A stretch of 64,000 nt of DNA, from positions 142,512 to 206,511 of the forward strand of contig DATNEY010000053.1 of NCBI GenBank assembly GCA_035606665.1, written 5' to 3'. Every line of letters begins with the position of its first letter. The stretch's first letter is position 1. Position numbers and translations under genes: made by a program. The DNA is from DASUGC01 sp035606665. GTDB taxonomy: Bacteria; Acidobacteriota; Vicinamibacteria; Vicinamibacterales; SCN-69-37. The notes under the pieces are model-generated. The model was given only the letters and a program-made list of their open reading frames with translations, was not told the DNA's origin and made no database searches. Below, piece after piece: positions 25,004 through 32,711 of the stretch.

Positions 25004-25033
25004 CGCGGCCCCGGCATTCGTGTCGGGGCCGCG
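25004..25033. terminator. Candidate terminator hairpin
   Basis: CGCGGCCCCG (25004-25013) and CGGGGCCGCG (25024-25033) form a perfect 10-bp stem with a 10-bp loop, 21 bp after the small membrane-protein stop. A T-run is lacking, common for terminators in GC-rich genomes. It separates that gene from the molybdenum hydroxylase operon. Confidence 0.5.
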
Positions 25034-25075
25034 GGCGGGCAGGGACCCATCGTTACCTGTTAGACTTCGCGCTTC

Positions 25076-25564
25076 GTGGGCGCGAACGTCCGTGTTGACG
25101 TCACGGTAAACGGCACCAGGCATCGGCGCGACGTCGAGCCCAGGCTGCTCCTCAGCGACTTTCTCAGACAGGATCTCGGCCTGACCGGCACGCACGTCGG
25201 ATGCGAGCACGGCGTGTGCGGCGCGTGCACGATTCTCTTCGACGGCGAGCCCGCGCGGGCGTGCATCATGCTCGCCGCGCAGGCGGACGGCCACGAGATC
25301 CTCACGATCGAGAGTCTTGCCGCGCCTGACGGCACGCTCAATCCGCTTCAGTCCGCATTTCGTCAGGCCCATGGCCTGCAGTGTGGTTTCTGCACGCCGG
25401 GCATGCTGATGACGCTCACGGCATTCCTCCGCGACAACCCCAAACCCGACGAGCCGCAGATTCGCGAAGCGATCTCCGGAAATCTCTGCCGCTGCACGGG
25501 CTATCAGCACATCGTGCATGCGGTTCAGATCGCGGCCGGCACGCGTGCGGAGGACGCCGAGTGA
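25076..25564 (+). CDS. Molybdenum hydroxylase, 2Fe-2S subunit
   Basis: The 162-residue protein has both iron-sulfur sets of the xanthine-oxidase family: Cys43, Cys48, Cys51 and Cys63 for the ferredoxin-like cluster, and Cys103, Cys106, Cys138 and Cys140 for the alpha-helical cluster. It passes electrons from the molybdenum subunit to the flavin subunit. The start is GTG 25076. It is the first gene of a tightly packed S-L-G-M operon: the next gene starts inside its stop codon. Confidence 0.93.
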   Translation: MGANVRVDVTVNGTRHRRDVEPRLLLSDFLRQDLGLTGTHVGCEHGVCGACTILFDGEPARACIMLAAQADGHEILTIESLAAPDGTLNPLQSAFRQAHGLQCGFCTPGMLMTLTAFLRDNPKPDEPQIREAISGNLCRCTGYQHIVHAVQIAAGTRAEDAE

Positions 25565-27912
25565 CCAGGCCTTCATTCGGTCAGCGCGTTCGACGCAACG
25601 AGGATGCCCGCCTGCTGACGGGCCGGGCGATGTTCGTCGACGATGTGAACCTGCCGGGCATGCTGCACGTGGCGTTCGTGCGCAGCATGATGGCGCACGG
25701 GACGCTCAAGGGAATTGATGCGGCTGCCGCGCGCCAGAGACCCGGCGTCGTCGCTGTGTACACCGCCGCCGATCTCGGCGACTACTGCAAGCCCGGGCCC
25801 GTGCTCGTGAATCCGCCTCCCGTGCCGGGCCATGTATTTCACGGATGCACGCAGCTTCCGCTGGCGAAGGACAAGGTCCGGTACGTCGGTGAGCCGATCG
25901 CGATGATCGTGGCCGAGAGCCGCTACGTGGCGGAGGACGCGCTCGCCGACGTAATCGTCGACATCGATCCGATCGATGCTGTCGTGGATCTCGAAGCCGC
26001 GTTGAAGCCGGGCGTTCCGCTCGTGCATCCGCATCTCGAGTCGAACGCGGCCGCGCACGTCGTTCAGCGCAAGGGCGACTACGTCGCGGCGCGGGCGAAA
26101 GCTGACATCGTCGTCAAGCGCCGCTTCCTTTACGACCGCGGAGTGGCGGCGGCGATCGAAAACCGGGCGGTGGCCGTTGACTGGGATCCGCGCGCGGAGG
26201 AAATGACGATCTGGGACACCACCCAGGCGCCGATTCCGATTCGTAACGGACTCGCCAAGATGCTCGGGCTTCTCGAATCGCAAGTGCGCGTCGTCGCGCC
26301 CTTCGTCGGTGGCGGATTCGGTCCGAAGATCATGATGTTCTACCCGGAGGAGCTGCTGCTGCCGTGGGCGGCGATGCGCCTTCATCGGCCGCTGAAGTGG
26401 ACCGAGGATCGGCAGGAGAACTTCTACGCGACGACGCAGGAGCGGGGACAGGTGCATGAGGCGGAGATGGCCTTGTCGAAGGACGGCCGGATCCTCGGCG
26501 TCCGCGACTGGTTCCTGTGCGACACCGGTGCCTACGATCCGTACGGCCTGACGATTCCCATCAACACGCAGTGCACGCTGCTCGGTCCGTACGACATCCC
26601 GAACTACGAGACGGAATTCACGTCGGTGTTTACCAACAAGCCGATCGTGACGCCCGTGCGCGGCGCGGGGCGGCAGCATGGCGTGTTCGTGAGCGAGCGG
26701 CTGCTCGACATCGCGGCGAGGGAGCTCGGCATCGATCGCGTGGAAATCCGGAAGCGCAACCTGCTCGGGCCCGATCGGTTTCCGCACAACCACGAAATCA
26801 TGTTTCAGGACTCCGCGCCGCTCGTGTACGACAGCGGCAACTACCTCCCGACGCTCGAGCAGGCGGCGGAGATCATCGGCTACGACAAGTTCATTCGGGA
26901 AGAGCAGCCGCGCCTGCGCGCGTCGGGCAAGCGGGTCGGCGTCGGGATCTGCTGCTACGTCGAAGGCACCGGCATCGGTCCCTACGAAGGCGCTCGCGTC
27001 ACGGTGGAACCGAGCGGCACCGTCCGGTGCGCCACGGGCGTCGGCACGCAGGGACAGGGGCACTTCACCGTGCTCGCGCAGATCGTCGCGGACGCGCTCG
27101 GCGTCGGCGTCGAGGACGTACGCGTGGTGACCGGCGACACCCGCGAGTTCCATTGGGGCACCGGCACGTTCGCCAGCCGCGGCGCCGTCGTTGCCGGCAG
27201 CGCGTGCCACGCTGCGGCGATGTCGGTGCGTGGAAAGATTCTCGATCTCGGGAGTGCGATCCTTGGGGCGCCGGCGGACAACCTCGAACTGTCAGGCGGT
27301 CGCGTGAAGGTGGCCGGATCGAACGATCCGGGAATCGCGTTTGGGGACCTCGCCGGCAGGGCCAACCCGTTGAGAGGTGCCGTGCGGCCCGGTACCGAGC
27401 CGGGACTCGAGAGCACGGCCTACTTCGGTCCGGATCGCGGCAGCACGGCGAGCGGCGTCCACGCGATGATCGTCGAAGTCGATCCCGAGACCGCCGCTGT
27501 CGAAATCAAACGGTACCTCGTCGTCCACGACTGCGGGACGATCATCAATCCGTTGCTCGTGGAAGGGCAGATCCACGGCGGCGTCGCGCACGGCATCGGC
27601 AACGCGTTCTTCGAGTCGCTCGTGTACGACGATCAGGCGCAGCTGATGAACGCCTCGTTCATGGACTACCTGCTGCCGACCGCCACCGACGTTCCACCGA
27701 TCGAGACCGCGCATCGCGAGACGCCGTCGCCATTCAACGTGCTCGGACTCAAGGGCGTCGGTGAAGCGGGGTGTATTCCAACCGGCGCCGTCTTCGCCCA
27801 GGCTGTCGAGGACGCGCTCGGGCCCGGCGCCGGCGTCGAGATCAACGAGATCCCGATGAGTCCGAATCAACTCTTCGAGCTCATGCATGTCAGTGGGAAG
27901 GAGCGGGCATGA
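25561..27912 (+). CDS. Molybdenum hydroxylase, molybdopterin-binding large subunit
   Basis: The 783-residue protein is the catalytic subunit of a xanthine-oxidase-family enzyme. It has GQRVRRNEDARLLTGRAMFVDD at the N-terminus, GGGFGPK for cofactor binding, and the catalytic Glu in GLKGVGEAG near the C-terminus. The segment TPVRGAGRQ replaces the AYRCSFR active-site loop of true CO dehydrogenase, so a CO-oxidising role is unlikely; the enzyme probably hydroxylates an aromatic or heterocyclic substrate. GTG 25561 overlaps the stop of the 2Fe-2S gene; a longer frame starting further upstream only reads through that gene out of frame. Cofactor insertion genes are not seen nearby. Confidence 0.9.
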   Translation: MTRPSFGQRVRRNEDARLLTGRAMFVDDVNLPGMLHVAFVRSMMAHGTLKGIDAAAARQRPGVVAVYTAADLGDYCKPGPVLVNPPPVPGHVFHGCTQLPLAKDKVRYVGEPIAMIVAESRYVAEDALADVIVDIDPIDAVVDLEAALKPGVPLVHPHLESNAAAHVVQRKGDYVAARAKADIVVKRRFLYDRGVAAAIENRAVAVDWDPRAEEMTIWDTTQAPIPIRNGLAKMLGLLESQVRVVAPFVGGGFGPKIMMFYPEELLLPWAAMRLHRPLKWTEDRQENFYATTQERGQVHEAEMALSKDGRILGVRDWFLCDTGAYDPYGLTIPINTQCTLLGPYDIPNYETEFTSVFTNKPIVTPVRGAGRQHGVFVSERLLDIAARELGIDRVEIRKRNLLGPDRFPHNHEIMFQDSAPLVYDSGNYLPTLEQAAEIIGYDKFIREEQPRLRASGKRVGVGICCYVEGTGIGPYEGARVTVEPSGTVRCATGVGTQGQGHFTVLAQIVADALGVGVEDVRVVTGDTREFHWGTGTFASRGAVVAGSACHAAAMSVRGKILDLGSAILGAPADNLELSGGRVKVAGSNDPGIAFGDLAGRANPLRGAVRPGTEPGLESTAYFGPDRGSTASGVHAMIVEVDPETAAVEIKRYLVVHDCGTIINPLLVEGQIHGGVAHGIGNAFFESLVYDDQAQLMNASFMDYLLPTATDVPPIETAHRETPSPFNVLGLKGVGEAGCIPTGAVFAQAVEDALGPGAGVEINEIPMSPNQLFELMHVSGKERA

Positions 27913-28364
27913 ACCTCGCGGGCACGTTCACGTTCGCCGGACCTCGCGCGACCGTATGGGCTCTTCTCCACGATCCGGCGGTCCTCGCGAAAGCACTGCC
28001 CGGCACGAAGACGCTGACGCTCGCGGGCCCGGGCCGGTATGAAGGCGCGATGAAGGTGAGCATCGGTCCGCTGACCGCGGCGGAGTTCGCGGTCGTGGTC
28101 ACGCTCAGTGACGAGATCGAGCCGTCTCACTTCGCGATGCAGATCGACGGCAAGGGCGGCGTGGGATTCGCGAAAGGGTCCGCCACCGTCGACCTGGCCG
28201 AAGGCGCGGATGGTGGCACGGTCATGACGTACGCCTCCGACATTCAGATCGGCGGCCGGATCGCCGCCGTGGGCCAGCGGCTCGTCGAGTCCGTCGGCCG
28301 CATGATGATGAAGCAGGCGCTCGACTCCTTGAACGCCGAGCTCGAGGCGCGCGTGAAGAAATGA
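27909..28364 (+). CDS. CoxG-type SRPBCC protein
   Basis: The 151-residue protein matches the carbon-monoxide-dehydrogenase subunit G family (PF06240). It starts NLAGTFTFAGPRATVWALL and has the ALPGTKTL and YEGAMKVSIGP segments of this START-like fold. CoxG proteins aid membrane attachment or maturation of molybdenum hydroxylases. Here the C-terminal membrane-anchor helix of longer members is absent. Its ATG overlaps the large-subunit stop and its stop overlaps the flavin-subunit start by 4 bp. Confidence 0.88.
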   Translation: MNLAGTFTFAGPRATVWALLHDPAVLAKALPGTKTLTLAGPGRYEGAMKVSIGPLTAAEFAVVVTLSDEIEPSHFAMQIDGKGGVGFAKGSATVDLAEGADGGTVMTYASDIQIGGRIAAVGQRLVESVGRMMMKQALDSLNAELEARVKK

Positions 28365-29254
28365 AACCCGCCGCCTTCGAGTATCACCGGCCCGACACGC
28401 GACCCGAGGCGCTCGCGCTGCTCGAGCAGCACGGTGGTGACGCCAAGCCGCTCGCCGGCGGTCAAAGCCTCATTCCGGCGATGAATTTCAGGCTCGCGAC
28501 GCCCGCGGTGCTCGTCGATCTCAACCGCGTCGGCGATCTCGCGTACATGCGCGTTGATTCCGGTGTGCTGCGCATCGGCGCGATGACGCGGCACCGCGAT
28601 GTCGAACGCAGTGAAGACGTTCGCCGTGCGGCACCGCTCCTGTTCGAAGCGATGCCGTTCATCGCGCATGCGGCGATACGGACCCGAGGCACGATCGGCG
28701 GCAGCCTCGCGCATGCGGATCCAGCCGCCGAGCTGCCTGCGGTCATGCTGGCGCTTGATGCGACGTTCCGCGTTGAGAGCGTCCGGGGCGCGCGCGAGAT
28801 TCGCGCCACGGACTTCTTCACTGGCCTTTTTGGAACCGCGCTCGAGCCGGGCGAGCTCGTCACCGAGATTCAGATTCCGGTGACTCCAGCGACCGGTCCA
28901 CGAACCGGCACGGCGTTCACGGAGTTCTCGAGACGCCATGGAGACTTCGCGCTTGCGGGCGTGGCCGCACGAGTCACCACCGACGAGCGCGGCACGTGCG
29001 TCTCCGCGCGGATCGCACTCTTTGGCGTCGGCGATCGGCCGATGGCGGCAGCCGCAGGCGCGCGCCTGCTCGAAGGCCAGACGGTGTCCGATGATCTCCT
29101 GCGCGCCACGGCAGACGCGACCGCACGCGAGGACATCGATCCGACCGGCGACATCCACGCGTCAAGCCGGTACCGCCGGCACCTGGCGGGAGTGCTGACG
29201 AGACGCGTCGTAGCAAGAGCTTTTGAAAGATCAAGAGTTACACATGAAGAATGA
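28361..29254 (+). CDS. Molybdenum hydroxylase, FAD-binding medium subunit
   Basis: The 297-residue protein has the two FAD motifs of the family, AGGQSLIPAMNFRL (about 33-46) and TIGGSLAHADPAAE (about 112-125), and a C-terminal CODH flavoprotein domain. It takes electrons from the iron-sulfur subunit. The last codons (RSRVTHEE) and stop lie inside the left arm of the following repeat hairpin, so the C-terminus may have been altered by that repeat. Confidence 0.92.
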   Translation: MKPAAFEYHRPDTRPEALALLEQHGGDAKPLAGGQSLIPAMNFRLATPAVLVDLNRVGDLAYMRVDSGVLRIGAMTRHRDVERSEDVRRAAPLLFEAMPFIAHAAIRTRGTIGGSLAHADPAAELPAVMLALDATFRVESVRGAREIRATDFFTGLFGTALEPGELVTEIQIPVTPATGPRTGTAFTEFSRRHGDFALAGVAARVTTDERGTCVSARIALFGVGDRPMAAAAGARLLEGQTVSDDLLRATADATAREDIDPTGDIHASSRYRRHLAGVLTRRVVARAFERSRVTHEE

Positions 29255-29337
29255 AGATATGAAGACGTCTTGGGGAAACCCAAAGCCAACGTCATGCCTT
29301 CAATCTTCATTGTGTAGTCTCTTCGGTCTTCATGTCG
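29231..29337. repeat. Heptamer-array hairpin (TGAAGAA / CTTCATT words)
   Basis: Left: TTACACA, TGAAGAA, TGAAGAT, then ATGAAGACG; right: CTTCAAT, CTTCATT, GTGTAGT, CTTCGGT, CTTCATG. The arms are reverse complements with mismatches, and both carry the odd word (ACACA / TGTGT) at the matching place. It overlaps the end of the flavin-subunit gene and fills the 109-bp gap to the cyclase gene. Confidence 0.8.
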
Positions 29338-29363
29338 GTTTGTAGGTACGGAGGCAGTGACAG

Positions 29364-30161
29364 ATGAAGATCTACGACCTCTCGCAGCCGTTGAATCAGG
29401 AGTGTTCGTTCTGGCCGTACTACCCGCCGTTCGAAGTGAAGTACATCAAGCGGAAGGCCGAGCACGGCGTCAACGCGCAGTACATCCAGACGTCGAACCA
29501 CATGGGCACGCACCTGGATGCGCCGCGGCACTTCGTCACGAACGGCATGACGATCGACGAAATCCCGGTCGAATGGCTGTGCGGTCCGGGCGTGGTCGTC
29601 GATCTCACGGACGAGATGGACGAGCTCGCGATCTACACGCCGAAGATGATCGAGGATCGCGTCGAGGTGAAGAAAGGCGACCTCCTGTTCCTGCACACGG
29701 GCTGGGAGAAACACTCGCAGTTCGGCAGTGAGGCGGACGAGGAAAAGTACATCCACCGGCATCCTGGCGCGCATCCCGACATGGTGCCGTGGCTGCTGGA
29801 GAAGGGCATCCACATCTGGGGCGTCGACTGCATCTCGACCGATCACCCGATGAACCTGCCCATCGGCCGCTTTCTGGGCAAAGGCATGCACGGCCACTGC
29901 GACCGCGTGCGCAAACAGTGCGAGGAGAAGTTCGGCGGCCCCGAAGGCGTTGCGAAACTCTTTCCTGATTCCGCGTATCAGCTCACGCACAACGCGCTGT
30001 TCCCGAAGCACTGCATGCACATCGAAAACCTCGGCGGCGACATCACGGCGCCTGAGCTGCAGAACAAGCGATTGATCCTCGGATGCTTCCCGTGGAAGTT
30101 CAGAGGAGGGGAGGCGGCGTTCTGCCGCGCGGTCGCGTTTACGGGCGAGTGGAAACCTTAA
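29364..30161 (+). CDS. Cyclase-family hydrolase (second copy)
   Basis: The 265-residue protein belongs to Pfam Cyclase (PF04199) with the motif HMGTHLDAPRH (about 46-56) and VDLTDEMDE. HTGWEKHSQFG and a long C-terminal part typical of this subgroup (GKGMHGHCDR, PKHCMHIENLGGD) follow. It differs strongly from the copy at 23001-23774, so it is a separate enzyme, not a recent duplicate. Such hydrolases act on amide or lactone rings, fitting a step after ring hydroxylation by the molybdenum enzyme upstream. The substrate is inferred. Confidence 0.88.
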   Translation: MKIYDLSQPLNQECSFWPYYPPFEVKYIKRKAEHGVNAQYIQTSNHMGTHLDAPRHFVTNGMTIDEIPVEWLCGPGVVVDLTDEMDELAIYTPKMIEDRVEVKKGDLLFLHTGWEKHSQFGSEADEEKYIHRHPGAHPDMVPWLLEKGIHIWGVDCISTDHPMNLPIGRFLGKGMHGHCDRVRKQCEEKFGGPEGVAKLFPDSAYQLTHNALFPKHCMHIENLGGDITAPELQNKRLILGCFPWKFRGGEAAFCRAVAFTGEWKP

Positions 30162-30216
30162 GAGCTTCAACATGGAGATCCATGGAACTCCATGAATTTC
30201 CATGGTTAGAGCTCTT
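30160..30216. repeat. Decamer array (CATGGANNTC words) with inverted ends
   Basis: CATGGAGATC, CATGGAACTC, CATGAATTTC and CATGGTTAGA follow at exact 10-bp period. AAGAGCT (30160-30166) and AGCTCTT (30210-30216) bracket them as an inverted repeat. The first bases overlap the TAA of the cyclase gene. It offers alternative in-frame start codons (30202) before the amidase ATG. Confidence 0.75.
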
Positions 30217-30231
30217 GTGTTCGATTGCTTG

Positions 30232-31689
30232 ATGGCTAACGACTTCGTCGACAAACCAGCGTCTGAAATCGTCCGCCTGATTGCTGCGCGACAGCTCTCA
30301 GTTCGCGAGGTAGTCACTGCCACTCTCGCGCGCGTGGAAGAACGCAATCCCACGCTCAACGCCATCGTCACCTTGAATCCGGCGGCGATGGATGATGCAG
30401 CCGCACTCGATGCGCGCCTGGCTCGAGGAGAGGATCCCGGTCCGTTATGTGGAGTCACGGCCGGTATCAAGGACGTCACGCCTGTCGCCGGGTTGCGGAC
30501 GACGTACGGATCGAAGTTGTACGCGGATCATGTCCCGGCGGAGGATGCGATTGTCGTTCGCCGGCTGCGCGATGCGGGCGCCGTGATCCTTGGCAAGACC
30601 AACTGTCCTGAGTTCGCGGCGGGCGGCAATACGTTCAACGAAGTGTTCGGCCGGACCAGGAATCCCTGGGACGTCTCGAAGAGCGCCGGCGGATCGACGG
30701 GCGGCGGCGCGGCCGCGCTGGCGAGCGGAATGATCGCGCTGGCCGAAGGCACAGATCTCGGCGGATCGCTGCGCATTCCGGCGTCGTTCTGCGGCGTCGT
30801 GGGGCTGCGTCCATCGGTCGGCCTCGTGCCGACGCATCCCATCGACTGGGTCTGGGACACGCTCCAGGTGACGGGGCCAATGGCCCGGACCGCCGAGGAC
30901 GTCGCGCTGATGCTGCAGGCGATCGCGGGACCGAGCGATTGGTCGCCTCTGGCTCAGCCGGCGGCCGGCCGCGACTTCATCGGCGCCGTAAGAAAGGGGC
31001 CCGCGCGCGGTCTTCGCATCGCGTACTGTCCGGACATCGCCGGCATCGGGATCGAGCCGGCGATCGAACGCGTCTGCCGCGATGCGGCGCTGGCGCTCGA
31101 AGCGGCCGGCGCGCACGTCGAGGTGATCGATCTCGATTTGAGCGAGGGCCGGACGGCGTTTCTTCCGCTTCGCGGCGAGTGGTTCGTGAGTCAGATGTTT
31201 CCGCGTCTCGACCGACGCGACGAATTCGGCGTGAACGTCGCCGCCAACGTGAAGTCGGGCCTTGCGACCACAACGTCGGACATTGCCGCGGCCGAGAACT
31301 TCCGCGGGCTGCTCTGGCACCGTTTCCGCGAGTTCTTCGGCCGCTTCGATCATCTGCTCACGCCGTGCATGGCGGTGCCGCCGTTCCCGGTGGAGCAGAA
31401 CTATCCGGATTCGATCGCGGGCAAGCCGATGCAGACCTACATCGACTGGATCGCGCCGACGTTCGTCTTGAGCATGACAGGCTTGCCCGTCGCCTCAGTT
31501 CCGTGCGGACAAACGACCTCGGGAGTCGTTTCCGCGGACTCACGAGCAACGACTCCCGAGGTCGTTTTGCCGGTCGGCCTGCAGATCCTCGGCCGGCCGC
31601 AAGGGGAGGAAGCCGTTCTCGCGCTTGCGGCGGAGGTTCAGCGGCGCCGTCCTATTGGGCTACCGGCGGGATCTTTCCGGCCGAGTTAG
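30232..31689 (+). CDS. Amidase-signature family amidase
   Basis: The 485-residue enzyme carries the Ser-cis-Ser-Lys triad: Lys80 in GVTAGIKD, Ser155 in SAGGSTGGG and Ser179 in TDLGGSLRIP. It hydrolyses amides to acids and ammonia, and could finish the breakdown of an N-heterocycle opened upstream. ATG 30232 is preferred over 30202, which lies in the decamer repeat. Residues about 427-446 are encoded by a perfect 20-bp inverted repeat with its loop, placed just before the conserved LPVGLQILGRP strand; other family members do not have this insert by my recollection, and it keeps the frame. The substrate is unknown. Confidence 0.9.
   Translation: MANDFVDKPASEIVRLIAARQLSVREVVTATLARVEERNPTLNAIVTLNPAAMDDAAALDARLARGEDPGPLCGVTAGIKDVTPVAGLRTTYGSKLYADHVPAEDAIVVRRLRDAGAVILGKTNCPEFAAGGNTFNEVFGRTRNPWDVSKSAGGSTGGGAAALASGMIALAEGTDLGGSLRIPASFCGVVGLRPSVGLVPTHPIDWVWDTLQVTGPMARTAEDVALMLQAIAGPSDWSPLAQPAAGRDFIGAVRKGPARGLRIAYCPDIAGIGIEPAIERVCRDAALALEAAGAHVEVIDLDLSEGRTAFLPLRGEWFVSQMFPRLDRRDEFGVNVAANVKSGLATTTSDIAAAENFRGLLWHRFREFFGRFDHLLTPCMAVPPFPVEQNYPDSIAGKPMQTYIDWIAPTFVLSMTGLPVASVPCGQTTSGVVSADSRATTPEVVLPVGLQILGRPQGEEAVLALAAEVQRRRPIGLPAGSFRPS
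31511..31567. repeat. Perfect 20-bp inverted repeat inside the amidase gene
   Basis: AAACGACCTCGGGAGTCGTT (31511-31530) is matched by its exact complement at 31548-31567, with a 17-bp loop. It codes for about 20 extra residues (QTTSGVVSADSRATTPEVVL) between VPCG and PVGLQILGRP. Part of it (TCGGGANTCGTTTCC) resembles the intergenic palindrome at 16450-16502. Confidence 0.85.
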
Positions 31690-31802
31690 GCTCACAGTCT
31701 CACCTGCCGCCCACCAGTACGACTGCCACGTCACTGCGGTCGCTGGCACACGTCATGCACTGATGGGGCCGTGTTGGTCGTTCCTGGCGGAGCCTGGTGG
31801 GT

Positions 31803-32678
31803 ATGCGCACGCGCATAGACACGGAGCGATTCCGCGTCCGTCAGCGCGCACGCGTTGATCTGGCCCGATACGATCCCTCGGACACCGCGCCGTTCGAGTC
31901 CAGCAAGGGCACGCGGCGGATCCTCGAGAAGACAACCCGCCGCCTGCTGGAGCTCACAGAACTCCTGTACGCGCAGAACCGGTACTCGGTCCTGTTCATC
32001 CTTCAGGCGATGGACGGCGCGGGCAAAGACAGCGCGATCAAGCACGTTCTGCGCGGCCTGGACCCGAAAGCCACGGACGTGCATTCGTTCGGCCCGCCAT
32101 CGGCACGAGAGATGGGCCACGATTTCATGTGGCGCTGCCTTACGGCCCTCCCAGAGCGAGGTCGCATCGGCATCTTCAACCGGTCGTACTACGAAGAAGT
32201 CCTGGTCGCCAGGGTTCGTCCGCACGTGCTCGCGAGCCAGCACCTGCCGCCGAGCGCGGTGTCGAAACGCATCTGGAAAGAGCGCTTCGAGGACATCCGC
32301 GACATCGAGCGCTACCTCGGCCGCAACGGCGTCGTCATCCGGAAAATATTCCTCAACGTGTCGAAGAAAGAACAGCGCAACCGGTTCCTCGAGCGCCTCA
32401 GTAACCCGGCCAAGAAGTGGAAGTTTTCCATCAACGACGTGAACGAGCGCCTGCGATGGAAGGAATACATGTCCGCCTACGAGGAGGCCATGAGCGCGAC
32501 GAGCACGCTCGAAGCGCCGTGGTACGTCCTGCCGGCCGACAACAAGTGGTTCACACGCCTGGCGCTGGCGCAGGTCGTGATCGAGACGCTGCAGAGCATC
32601 GATCTGCGCGTGCCCGATCTGTCACACCGCCGCCGCCGCGAGCTTCATGACGCGAAGCGAAGACTGAGAGCGAAGTAG
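31803..32678 (+). CDS. Polyphosphate kinase 2 family protein
   Basis: The 291-residue protein is a PPK2. It has the Walker A-type motif MDGAGKDS, the lid region with GRIGIFNRSYYEEVLVARV and KRIWKERFEDIRDIERYL, and the conserved C-terminal WYVLPADNKWFTRLALAQVV. These kinases move phosphate between polyphosphate and nucleotides and matter in energy storage and stress. The class (ADP- or AMP-using) cannot be fixed by eye. ATG 31803 is chosen; GTG 31797 would add two residues. It stands alone, convergent with the next permease, 29 bp apart. Confidence 0.93.
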   Translation: MRTRIDTERFRVRQRARVDLARYDPSDTAPFESSKGTRRILEKTTRRLLELTELLYAQNRYSVLFILQAMDGAGKDSAIKHVLRGLDPKATDVHSFGPPSAREMGHDFMWRCLTALPERGRIGIFNRSYYEEVLVARVRPHVLASQHLPPSAVSKRIWKERFEDIRDIERYLGRNGVVIRKIFLNVSKKEQRNRFLERLSNPAKKWKFSINDVNERLRWKEYMSAYEEAMSATSTLEAPWYVLPADNKWFTRLALAQVVIETLQSIDLRVPDLSHRRRRELHDAKRRLRAK

Positions 32679-32711
32679 ATCAAAGGGATCGATACATCTG
32701 TGCGTATCTAC
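32675..32711. terminator. Short hairpin between convergent genes, possible two-way terminator
   Basis: GTAGAT (32675-32680) pairs with ATCTAC (32706-32711), and inner GATAC (32691-32695) pairs with GTATC (32704-32708). It fills the gap between the PPK2 stop and the permease stop. The GTAG foot again supplies the TAG stop of the upstream gene and the complement CTAC lies in the other gene's end, as in the REP-like elements. Stem strength is low. Confidence 0.35.

Noticed and set aside
25381..25560. Upstream extension of the molybdenum-hydroxylase large subunit
   Set aside because: It reads the 2Fe-2S gene in a wrong frame; the family N-terminus begins at GTG 25561.
25076..29254. Aerobic CO dehydrogenase operon
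   Set aside because: The large subunit lacks the AYRCSFR loop with the copper-binding Cys.
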